8,681 nucleotides of DNA, from assembly GCA_043731125.1 (NCBI GenBank), contig JAYTJL010000001.1:1-8681 (forward strand), written 5' to 3'. Each line of letters starts with the position of its first letter. The stretch's first letter is position 1. Below, piece after piece: positions 1 through 4,989 of the stretch. Origin of the DNA: JAYTJL01 sp043731125. Lineage in GTDB: Bacteria; Patescibacteriota; Saccharimonadia; Saccharimonadales; UBA10212. A model generated the notes under the pieces. It was not told where the DNA came from, did not search any database, and worked only from the letters and a program-made list of their open reading frames with translations. A program made the translations under genes and the position numbers.

Positions 1-411
1 GAAGGCAGTCAATATTTGGCAATGAAAACTAATGTCAGAAATGCTAAAAAAGCGGCCGCCGGCAGTGGCTATGGTAGCGAGAGGGCACCTGACGGTTCAA
101 GAATAGAGCTTGTTACATCACCAAAGGGCAAAGATTGGGATCAAATTAATGGCAGTTTTATTGTTGAACATGCCTATCTCGATGGTCAGGCCAATCTCCG
201 CGCTCAATTAGAGACATTCAATGGTGAAAATAGTCGAACAACCTATACTGCAGACATTAAATCACCTTTTGACACCCGTGCAATAGTCGAGCGTCAGGTT
301 CCCGGGCAAGACAAACCATATTCATTTCTATCGGAAAACCCTAAACTTTCTCATGCTATAGTCAACAAAGCCGCCAGCCACATAGAAGAAACACGTCAAA
401 CTACAGGCTGA
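1..411 (+). CDS. Unrecognised protein, 5' end uncertain or cut by window edge
   Basis: I do not recognise this protein. The frame is open from the first base, so the gene may begin before the window. The most natural internal start is the ATG at 22, giving 130 residues; a TTG at 16 is also possible. No well-placed ribosome binding site separates these options (GAAGG at 1-5 is 10 nt from the TTG and 16 nt from the ATG). The product is soluble-looking, with a short basic, Ala/Gly-rich N-terminus (VRNAKKAAAGSGYG) and then a mixed-charge domain of probable alpha/beta type. No signal peptide, membrane segment or Cys motif is seen. The gene stops with TGA at 409-411 and a strong hairpin terminator follows, so it ends its transcription unit. 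It sits two genes upstream of ftsA, where many bacteria have ftsQ, but shows no FtsQ features. Function unknown. Confidence 0.6.
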   Translation, partial: EGSQYLAMKTNVRNAKKAAAGSGYGSERAPDGSRIELVTSPKGKDWDQINGSFIVEHAYLDGQANLRAQLETFNGENSRTTYTADIKSPFDTRAIVERQVPGQDKPYSFLSENPKLSHAIVNKAASHIEETRQTTG

Positions 412-447
412 GTTATCATCTCCAGTTTAGAATACGCATTTCCAGCC

Positions 448-488
448 CGCTAATGCTCAGGGTCAGACCCCGAGCATTAGCGTTATTT
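448..488 (+). terminator. Intrinsic terminator after the first gene
   Basis: A perfect 11-bp inverted repeat (CGCTAATGCTC at 448-458, GAGCATTAGCG at 472-482) continues inward through one A/C mismatch into a GGG/CCC stem with a TCAGA loop. It is followed by TTATTT at 483-488, a short and imperfect U-tract. The long GC-bearing stem just after a stop codon argues for termination of the upstream gene. The T-rich end overlaps the -35 of the next promoter. Confidence 0.75.
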
Positions 489-516
489 GTGAACTCCCGC
501 AGAGGGGGTGTATAAT
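487..516 (+). promoter_or_regulatory. Predicted sigma-70-type promoter for the coiled-coil gene
   Basis: A perfect -10 hexamer TATAAT lies at 511-516. A -35 candidate TTGTGA (487-492) is 18 bp upstream. Transcription would start near 523, about 32 nt before the ATG at 555, with the ribosome binding site inside this short leader. The 18-bp spacer is the same as at the ftsA, ftsZ, nrdR and nrdJ promoters proposed here. Confidence 0.65.
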
Positions 517-554
517 ATAAGTATTAACAATTGAATGGCAAGGAGATTCGGGCT

Positions 555-899
555 ATGGCAACAAAGTACGATCAGACCCCAACATCAATTAATTCTCATG
601 AGGCTGCTGTGGACGAAGCAGAACAGCAACGCTTGGCGCAGGAAGCCTTGGCGCAAGAGCAAGAAAGAGCAGACAGGATACAGCAGGCTGGCGAGGCTAT
701 GGGCGGACTGGCTACAGAGCAAGCCTATAGGACTACAGAAGAGGACTTACTACAATCAGAGGAAGGCGTTGTCATTGAGGGCAACTTTGGCGGTACAGAG
801 GCAACAGTCCAAGAAGAACTACATCGTCTAGAGCAAGAAGCCAGGGTGCGCATACAACAACTCGAACAAGGTCCGGATCAACTCGCCCAGGCAGCCTAA
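555..899 (+). CDS. Small acidic Gln/Glu-rich coiled-coil protein, function unknown
   Basis: A 114-residue protein. I chose the ATG at 555 because AGGAG at 541-545 sits 9 nt upstream of it and TATAAT is 39 nt before it. The in-frame TTG at 531 would place the ribosome binding site inside the coding sequence. The protein is hydrophilic and strongly acidic. Residues about 20-45 (AEQQRLAQEALAQEQERADR) and about 85-110 (EELHRLEQEARVRIQQLEQ) are rich in Ala, Gln, Glu and Leu and look like two helical coiled-coil stretches, separated by a Gly-containing section (GNFGGTEA). There is no membrane segment, signal peptide or Cys. It lies directly upstream of ftsA but has its own promoter, so a shared function in division is only a guess. 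No family recognised. Confidence 0.75.
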   Translation: MATKYDQTPTSINSHEAAVDEAEQQRLAQEALAQEQERADRIQQAGEAMGGLATEQAYRTTEEDLLQSEEGVVIEGNFGGTEATVQEELHRLEQEARVRIQQLEQGPDQLAQAA

Positions 900-912
900 G
901 ACCGGCAAAAAT

Positions 913-958
913 AATTTGAAATTTGAGATTTGTTCATTGTATGAAAATTGGTAATTGG
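913..958 (+). repeat. Degenerate 7-bp-period array upstream of ftsA
   Basis: AATTTGA occurs twice in tandem (913-919, 920-926), followed in the same 7-bp register by GATTTGT (927-933) and TCATTGT (934-940). The array then decays into AT-rich sequence with ATGAAAATTGG; ATGAAAATT recurs at 1008-1016. This is the first of several heptad-like intergenic arrays in the window. It is non-coding and has no clear role. Confidence 0.6.
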
Positions 959-959
959 C

Positions 960-998
960 TTCGACTCTGAGGGATGAGCCCTCAGGCTCAGACTCGAA
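960..998 (+). other. Long imperfect hairpin between the coiled-coil gene and ftsA
   Basis: TTCGACTCTGAG (960-971) pairs with CTCAGACTCGAA (987-998) with a single C/C mismatch, enclosing a 15-nt loop. An alternative inner stem CTGAGGG (967-973) with CCCTCAG (979-985) is perfect. No U-tract follows on either strand, so it is not a classical terminator. It may end or stabilise the upstream mRNA, or be a relic of a palindromic repeat: it contains TTCGACTC and CCTCAGG pieces that resemble the element found twice near the end of nrdJ. Confidence 0.6.
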
Positions 999-1016
999 TG
1001 AGAAAAATGAAAATTA

Positions 1017-1032
1017 TCTTAGCTTGCTAAGA
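1017..1032. promoter_or_regulatory. Operator-like palindrome covering the ftsA -35
   Basis: TCTTAGC at 1017-1023 and GCTAAGA at 1026-1032 form a perfect dyad with a TT centre (7+2+7). It lies exactly over the predicted ftsA -35 at 1024-1029. As RNA it would lie upstream of the expected transcript start, so a DNA-binding site is the more natural reading. The regulator is unknown. Confidence 0.4.
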
Positions 1033-1053
1033 GGTGAGCATAAGGGGTATAAT
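1024..1053 (+). promoter_or_regulatory. Predicted ftsA promoter
   Basis: Perfect -10 TATAAT at 1048-1053, with TTGCTA (1024-1029, 4 of 6 consensus) as -35 and an 18-bp spacer. The start would be near 1060, giving a leader of about 27 nt. No Shine-Dalgarno sequence is visible in that leader (ATTAAATAGTACTAAAATAA precedes the ATG), unlike the other genes in the window. Confidence 0.6.
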
Positions 1054-1086
1054 TGTGTTCATATTAAATAGTACTAAAATAAATAC

Positions 1087-2331
1087 ATGCCTCAAGAAGA
1101 AAAATTTCAGTATTTTGTCGGACTAGACATCGGCACCACTGCTGTTAGATGCGTAGTTGGCGAACTGGCTGGAGAGTCTTCTACCCCGAGTATTATTGGA
1201 TTTTCTAGTGCACCCAACAGCGGTATGCGCAAAGGCAACGTGGCTCATTCCGAAGAGGTAGCCACAGCAGTCATTGCTGCCGTTGGGGAAGCCGAGCGCA
1301 TTAGTGGCCAACAAATCCGGTCGGCGACTGTCAACATTAATGGCAGCCACGTACAGGGTATGAATTCTAAGGGCGTTATTGCTATATCTAGCCCAGACAG
1401 GGTGATAGGCCACGATGACCGGGCTAGGGTGGAAGAGGCGGCGACTATTGTCAAATTGCCACCCAACAAAGACATTATTCAGGTTTTTGCCAAAAACTAT
1501 CGCCTAGATGGTCAGGATAATATAAAAGACCCTGTGGGAATGCACGGTGTTAGGCTAGAAGTGGACACCCACATTCTAGTTGCTTCTTCTCCTGCGCTTA
1601 AAAACCTAGAGTCTGTACTCGCAAAAGCAGAAGTAGTGCCGGCCCACCGGACTGTTACCAGCCTAGGTGCGGCCGAGGCCACACTCGACAGGAAGCAAAA
1701 AGAATCAGGCGTAGCCGTAGTTGACATAGGTGCTGCTACTACAAACGTGGTGGTTATTGAAGACGGTGAAGTCGAGCACATTGCGGTTATACCAATGGGT
1801 GGTAGCCACATCACTAACGACTTAGCAATCGGTCTAAAAACAGACTTAGACGTGGCGGAAATGGTCAAAATCAAGCACGCCAGCCTGGCTCCGAGTGGCA
1901 AAGGCGAGGTTAGCTTTGTCCATAAGGGTGAGACAATAAGGTTTGAGCGCAACCTGCTGCGCGTCATAGTCGAGGCCCGCGTAGAAGAAATATTGGAATA
2001 TGTAGACAAAGAGCTAAAAAGAATTCACCGTTCCCGCAAACTTCCCGGTGGAATAGTGTTGGTAGGTGGCACGTCCAAATTGCCTGGCCTGGTAGAACTG
2101 ACTAAAGAAGTCATGGGCCTACCAGCCCGTGTGGGTGGTTGGGGGCATATACCAAAAGTAGTTGATGGGCTGGACGAACAAATCTTTGCACCCGCCGTAG
2201 GGCTGATGTTGCTGGACATGTTGCTTGGACCAACAGCACAAACAGGACATTTCGAACCGACTGGTCCAGGACTAATCGACCGAGTCAACGTGACTGTATC
2301 CAATCTGTTAAAACGCGTCAAAAGACACTAA
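1087..2331 (+). CDS. ftsA: Cell division protein FtsA
   Basis: An actin-fold ATPase that tethers FtsZ filaments to the inner face of the membrane and recruits later division proteins. At 414 residues it has the usual family length. Visible motifs, in order: phosphate-1 loop GLDIGTTAVRCVVGE (about 12-26); the SHS2/1C subdomain region (about 85-165); phosphate-2 loop VVDIGAATTNVVV (211-223); adenosine-binding loop GIVLVGGTSKLPGL (322-335); and a C-terminal amphipathic helix (about 395-414, GLIDRVNVTV then SNLLKRVKRH) that matches the membrane-targeting helix of FtsA. The ATG at 1087 gives the normal spacing to the first motif; it lacks a Shine-Dalgarno sequence. ftsZ follows after 364 bp. No ftsQ lies upstream within the window. 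Own promoter predicted at 1024-1053. Confidence 0.95.
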   Translation: MPQEEKFQYFVGLDIGTTAVRCVVGELAGESSTPSIIGFSSAPNSGMRKGNVAHSEEVATAVIAAVGEAERISGQQIRSATVNINGSHVQGMNSKGVIAISSPDRVIGHDDRARVEEAATIVKLPPNKDIIQVFAKNYRLDGQDNIKDPVGMHGVRLEVDTHILVASSPALKNLESVLAKAEVVPAHRTVTSLGAAEATLDRKQKESGVAVVDIGAATTNVVVIEDGEVEHIAVIPMGGSHITNDLAIGLKTDLDVAEMVKIKHASLAPSGKGEVSFVHKGETIRFERNLLRVIVEARVEEILEYVDKELKRIHRSRKLPGGIVLVGGTSKLPGLVELTKEVMGLPARVGGWGHIPKVVDGLDEQIFAPAVGLMLLDMLLGPTAQTGHFEPTGPGLIDRVNVTVSNLLKRVKRH

Positions 2332-2333
2332 AA

Positions 2334-2457
2334 GATCAACAAGATCAATGCTCAACGAGGTCAACTAGGTCAATGAATGGTCAATGTGTTATTGTACTGA
2401 ATCATTGCAGTTTTGAGCATTCATTGAACCTTGAAAATTGAGCATTGAGTATTCATG
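2334..2457. repeat. Inverted pair of degenerate repeat arrays after ftsA
   Basis: The left half (2334-2386) repeats GGTCAAC/GGTCAATG/GATCAAC-type units; the right half (2411-2457) repeats the complementary TTGAGCATT/CATTGAAC type. Perfect complementary pairs nest within each other: 2345-2355 (TCAATGCTCAA) with 2438-2448 (11 bp), and 2370-2379 (TCAATGAATG) with 2418-2427 (10 bp); CAATG 2382-2386 can pair with CATTG 2403-2407 at the centre. The array begins 2 nt after the ftsA stop, so it would form a large 3' structure on the ftsA mRNA, or a cruciform. There is no U-tract. Confidence 0.65.
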
Positions 2458-2516
2458 GGACAGCTGAATAATTATTTGGTGCTGGTATGGAGGCTGGCTT
2501 TTTGCGTGAATACTAA

Positions 2517-2546
2517 TTGCATTCAGTGCTGGACATAACGTATAAT
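2517..2546 (+). promoter_or_regulatory. Predicted ftsZ promoter
   Basis: Perfect -10 TATAAT at 2541-2546. TTGCAT (2517-2522) lies 18 bp upstream and is a weak -35 match beyond TTG, but has the same TTGC start as the proposed ftsA and nrdJ promoters. The start would be near 2553. The 5' leader of about 143 nt holds a strong ribosome binding site, a short reading frame and heptad repeats before ftsZ. Confidence 0.6.
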
Positions 2547-2579
2547 TTAGGTTGAAAGTTATGAGGAGGATACGGGTCT

Positions 2580-2696
2580 ATGATAATTGATGATGAAAAG
2601 CATACAGCTGACAGCATACAGCTGACAGTTAGGTTCCGATCTACTGTCTACTGTCTACTGTCTACTGTCAGCTTAACTCACGTAGGGAGTTTCTAA
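2580..2696 (+). CDS. Putative 38-codon upstream ORF ending on the ftsZ start
   Basis: The ATG at 2580 is preceded by GAGGAGGA at 2563-2570, one of the best Shine-Dalgarno sequences in the window, at 9-nt spacing. The frame runs 38 codons and stops with TAA at 2694-2696, overlapping the ftsZ ATG by one base (TAATG). Most of the peptide (starting MIIDDEKHTADS) is encoded by the heptad repeats, so its sequence is probably not selected as a protein. Translation could be the point: ribosomes finishing here are delivered to the ftsZ start. ftsZ also has its own weaker GGGAG at 2685-2689. Because the repeat unit is 7 bp, gain or loss of one unit would shift this frame. Not recognised as any known peptide; it could be fortuitous. 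Confidence 0.45.
   Translation: MIIDDEKHTADSIQLTVRFRSTVYCLLSTVSLTHVGSF
2600..2675. repeat. Opposed heptad repeat arrays in the ftsZ leader
   Basis: On the + strand, GCATACA and GCTGACA alternate twice (2600-2627), which also makes an exact 14-bp tandem duplication (2601-2614, 2615-2628). Then CTACTGT is repeated four times exactly (2641-2668); read on the - strand this is GCTGACA followed by GTAGACA units, the same family in reverse. The two arrays can pair: AGCTGACAGT (2620-2629) is perfectly complementary to ACTGTCAGCT (2664-2673), forming a stem that ends 11 nt before the ftsZ ribosome binding site. Confidence 0.8.
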
Positions 2697-4090
2697 TGCC
2701 ACAAGTAGACCCGGCTATTGAGACATTCGCACGCATAAAAGTTGTTGGTGTTGGTGGCGCCGGTGGGGCGGCAGTAAACAGAATGATTGAGGCCGGAGTT
2801 ACTGGCGTTGATTTTATTACTATTAATACAGATGCTCAGGCTTTGCATCACAGCAAAGCCAGCACCAAGGTACATATTGGCAAAGAAGAGACCCGTGGGC
2901 TTGGTGCAGGAGCAGACCCAAGCGTTGGCCAAAAGGCAGCCGAAGAATCACGCAGTGAAATTGCCGACGCACTCAAAGGTGCCGACATGGTTTTTATTAC
3001 CATTGGTGCTGGTGGAGGCACTGGTAGTGGCGCTGGGCACGTTGTGGCTTCTGTTGCTCGGGAGTCAGGGTCACTGGTGGTGGGTTTTGCCACTCGTCCG
3101 TTTGCTTTTGAAGGTGAAAAGCGCCGTCGGAACGCCGAAACTGCAATTGAAATGTTGGCCAAAAATGTCGACACCCTTATTACAATTCCTAATGACAAAC
3201 TACTGACCACCATAGACCGCAAAACCCCACTTCTCGAAGCTTTTAAGGTGGCAGACGAAGTCTTGCGCCAAGGCGTGCAGGGAGTTTCGGACCTCATTAC
3301 TGTACACGGACTGATCAACCTAGACTTTGCAGACGTTAAAAGCGTCATGCAAAACGCCGGTAACGCCCTCATGGGTATCGGTAGAGCATCAGGTGAAAAC
3401 CGCGCCGTTGAGGCCGCTGGGCAAGCAATCAGTTCGCCACTTTTGGACATTTCTATAGACGGTGCCCGTGGCATTCTCTTTAATGTTATTGGTGGACATG
3501 ACATGAGCATGCACGAAATCAACACCGTGGCCGAGACTATAACGGCAGCTGCTGATAGTGAAGCTAATATTATCTTTGGTGCAACCATCAACCCAGAAGT
3601 TGAAGGCGAGATTATAGTCACGGTTGTAGCCACTGGTTTTGACGACAGCTATTTTGCCCGCCGTGATTCAAGCCGGGCAGACCTAATGCGCAGCCATGAG
3701 GATGCGCCTGCTCGTCTGCCTTCTCAGGTAGATGAACAATCAATGAAAGAATTAGACATGGACTTACCTAAAGAAGAATTAGGCGCCGAAGACTTTCACG
3801 CCGAAGATGACACAAACATATGGGCAATGGCCGGCAGTGACAACGATGAAGAGGCTAAGCCAGACGAGACGGTTGATGAAGACGAACTAGACAAGCCGTC
3901 ATTCTTGCGTCGTTTGCGCCGCAAGGGCAGTGAAGACACTGATGAAGAAGAACAGCCTGAGCATGAAGAAGAAGCCCACCGCCACGATGACGCTGATGAC
4001 GAACTAGAGATAGTTGAAGACGACGACGAAGTACAAGACGAACCCGAAGACCGACCAAAAACCAGCCGCTTTAAGAAGTTGAAAAAATAG
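2696..4090 (+). CDS. ftsZ: Cell division protein FtsZ with long acidic C-terminal extension
   Basis: Tubulin-like GTPase that polymerises into the division ring. The N-terminal GTPase domain shows KVVGVGGAGGAAVNRM (15-30), the tubulin signature GGGTGSG (106-112, followed by AGH where AAP is usual) and the TRPFAFEG segment (133-140). The synergy loop is NLDFADV (208-214), with Asp210 and Asp213 placed to complete the GTP site of the next subunit. The core ends near 315. A variable acidic linker leads to DELDKPSFLRR (396-406), which matches the conserved C-terminal peptide that binds FtsA. This peptide normally lies at the very end; here 54 more residues follow (411-464), with 25 Asp/Glu and a basic end (RFKKLKK). 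Total 464 aa is longer than the common 350-400. Start: ATG 2696 with GGGAG 6 nt upstream. Own promoter at 2517-2546. Confidence 0.96.
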   Translation: MPQVDPAIETFARIKVVGVGGAGGAAVNRMIEAGVTGVDFITINTDAQALHHSKASTKVHIGKEETRGLGAGADPSVGQKAAEESRSEIADALKGADMVFITIGAGGGTGSGAGHVVASVARESGSLVVGFATRPFAFEGEKRRRNAETAIEMLAKNVDTLITIPNDKLLTTIDRKTPLLEAFKVADEVLRQGVQGVSDLITVHGLINLDFADVKSVMQNAGNALMGIGRASGENRAVEAAGQAISSPLLDISIDGARGILFNVIGGHDMSMHEINTVAETITAAADSEANIIFGATINPEVEGEIIVTVVATGFDDSYFARRDSSRADLMRSHEDAPARLPSQVDEQSMKELDMDLPKEELGAEDFHAEDDTNIWAMAGSDNDEEAKPDETVDEDELDKPSFLRRLRRKGSEDTDEEEQPEHEEEAHRHDDADDELEIVEDDDEVQDEPEDRPKTSRFKKLKK

Positions 4091-4142
4091 TAATAAGGGG
4101 CTAAACCTTTGTGTTTATTACTACAACAAAGTGCTTGCGTTA

Positions 4143-4191
4143 ACGCTATCGGTAGAGTTAACATACTAGTTACGACCACTATATATAGCGG
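4143..4191. promoter_or_regulatory. Pair of NrdR boxes upstream of nrdR
   Basis: The downstream box, 4176-4191, has the core CTATATATAG, a perfect palindrome that matches the core of the known NrdR consensus (acaCwAtATaTwGtgt); about 13 of 16 positions agree. A weaker box, 4143-4158, has the core CTATCGGTAG with about 11 of 16 agreeing. Centres are 33 bp apart, close to the three-turn spacing (31-32 bp) typical of NrdR box pairs. The strong box covers the predicted -10 and the weak one ends at the -35, which fits repression. A further palindrome GCGTTAACGC (4137-4146) overlaps the upstream box. Confidence 0.7.
4158..4187 (+). promoter_or_regulatory. Predicted nrdR promoter, overlapping the NrdR box
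   Basis: TTAACA (4158-4163, 5 of 6 to consensus) is followed after 18 bp by TATATA (4182-4187). The start would be near 4194, leaving a leader of about 210 nt. A second option is TGAACA (4194-4199) with TAAGAT (4217-4222), spacer 17. The rest of the 315-bp ftsZ-nrdR gap holds a direct repeat AACGAGCAGC (4271-4280, 4309-4318) and the short reading frame described separately. I see no convincing terminator after ftsZ, only a weak TAATAA...TTATTA dyad (4091-4120). Confidence 0.5.
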
Positions 4192-4292
4192 ACTGAACAT
4201 TAATTAACATAAATGGTAAGATAAGTAACAGATGACACAGGCTCAACGTTTGGATGTAGTGCAAGGAAGAAACGAGCAGCACAGTGAGATGT

Positions 4293-4409
4293 ATGGGAAA
4301 TACTAAAGAACGAGCAGCGGAATTTCTGACGCCGCAATGCGCCAAAACTGGTAGCGGAGTTGTTAGCGCCGCTGACAAGCAGGCTGCCAGGGCGGGAGAC
4401 TGTGTATGA
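4293..4409 (+). CDS. Putative 38-codon upstream ORF overlapping the nrdR start
   Basis: From the ATG at 4293 a frame runs 38 codons and stops with TGA at 4407-4409, giving the ATGA overlap that is typical of translationally coupled genes. The peptide begins MGNTKERAAEFLTPQ and its second half is rich in Ala, Gly and Val. Unlike the ftsZ upstream frame it is not made of repeats, and its base composition resembles coding sequence. The ribosome binding site is weak (GTGAG at 4284-4288, 4 nt before the ATG). The frame is open back to 4260, with a GTG at 4284 as another possible start. It contains the GGGAG (4394-4398) that serves nrdR. Function unknown; chance occurrence is possible at this length. 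Confidence 0.35.
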   Translation: MGNTKERAAEFLTPQCAKTGSGVVSAADKQAARAGDCV

Positions 4410-4870
4410 AATGTGCAAACTGTGGAGGCTGCGATAGCAAAGTAATCGAATCACGAGACGTGGCTGATGGCGAGGCCGTGCGTCGCCGCCGCCAATGTCT
4501 GAAATGTGAATACCGCTTTACAACGTACGAGCGCGTTGAGCGCCCACCGCTGTCGGTTGTAAAACGTGACGGCACAAGGCAGGCTTTTAGTAGAGAAAAG
4601 TTATTGGCGGGCCTCTCACACTCAGCAGAAAAAACCACTGTTACCAACTTACAACTAGAAAGTTTTGTAGCCGGGCTAGAGGGTGAACTCTACGGCCGTG
4701 GAGAACCAGAAGTGTCCAGTAAAGACATTGGGGAACTAGTAATGGCCGAATTGCCCAAACTAAACGAAGTTGCCTATGTGCGCTTTGCTAGTGTATACAG
4801 ACAGTTTAAAGATATAGCATCGTTCGAACGTGAATTGTCTAAAATACGTGCCCACCAAGATAAAAGCTAA
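4406..4870 (+). CDS. nrdR: Transcriptional repressor NrdR
   Basis: Nucleotide-sensing repressor of ribonucleotide reductase genes: it binds ATP/dATP through an ATP-cone and DNA through a zinc ribbon. The 154-residue length is normal. The zinc ribbon has Cys3, Cys6, Cys31 and Cys34, with the basic RRRRQC stretch (26-31) and RFTTYER (37-43) that contact NrdR boxes. The first knuckle is CANC instead of the usual CPxC. The ATP-cone follows at about 49-139 (VVKRDGTRQAF at 51-61, KDIGELVMAEL, VRFASVYRQFKD). The ATG at 4406 is preceded by GGGAG at 7-nt spacing. An NrdR box pair lies about 220 bp upstream, pointing to autoregulation. nrdJ, its expected target, follows after 265 bp; a nrdR-nrdJ order is known from Streptomyces. 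Confidence 0.96.
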   Translation: MKCANCGGCDSKVIESRDVADGEAVRRRRQCLKCEYRFTTYERVERPPLSVVKRDGTRQAFSREKLLAGLSHSAEKTTVTNLQLESFVAGLEGELYGRGEPEVSSKDIGELVMAELPKLNEVAYVRFASVYRQFKDIASFERELSKIRAHQDKS

Positions 4871-4927
4871 AAGTTTATAGCTCAAACTAGCTTTTAACTG
4901 GAGACTTTATAGCTTTCAGCTAGTTTT
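4862..4927 (+). other. Mutually exclusive hairpins at the end of nrdR
   Basis: Hairpin A pairs AAAAGCTA (4862-4869) with TAGCTTTT (4888-4895), plus an inner GTTT/AAAC stem, and covers the nrdR stop codon. Hairpin B pairs AAACTAGCT (4884-4892) with AGCTAGTTT (4918-4926) and is followed by a partial U-tract (TTTTGCTTGTT). Both use 4884-4892, so they cannot form together. B looks like a weak terminator and A like its competitor, an attenuator-like layout. The AGCT-rich repeats make chance pairing likely, so this is tentative. Confidence 0.4.
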
Positions 4928-4932
4928 GCTTG

Positions 4933-4962
4933 TTGCGTTAGACGCTGCTCGTGGTTTATCAT
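4933..4962 (+). promoter_or_regulatory. Predicted nrdJ promoter
   Basis: TTGCGT (4933-4938) and TATCAT (4957-4962, 5 of 6 to TATAAT) are separated by 18 bp, the same geometry as the ftsA and ftsZ promoters. The start would be near 4969, giving a leader of about 167 nt with a 9-codon reading frame and a heptad array. No NrdR box and no cobalamin-riboswitch B12 box is seen here. Confidence 0.45.
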
Positions 4963-4989
4963 GAGAATTGTCTAAGGGAGCAAACAACA

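Noticed and set aside
531..554. TTG start at 531 for the coiled-coil protein
   Set aside because: The AGGAG at 541-545 would be inside the gene, while it is ideally placed for the ATG at 555.
2461..2503. Terminator ending in TTTTT (2499-2503) before the ftsZ promoter
   Set aside because: No stable stem can be formed from the sequence immediately upstream of the T run.
2600..2675. CRISPR array
   Set aside because: Repeat units are only 7 bp and contiguous, with no spacers of constant length and no cas genes in the window.
2848..3633. A 261-residue - strand frame within ftsZ
   Set aside because: It is a long antisense shadow caused by the codon bias of ftsZ, with no motif and no start signal.
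3796..4200. A 134-residue Ser-rich reading frame on the - strand opposite the end of ftsZ
   Set aside because: It is the antisense of the GAA/GAC-rich acidic tail of FtsZ, which reads as runs of Ser. It has no ribosome binding site and no family resemblance.
4232..4306. A 24-codon frame in the nrdR leader
   Set aside because: No ribosome binding site and no link to the nrdR start; the frame at 4293 that overlaps nrdR is the better candidate.
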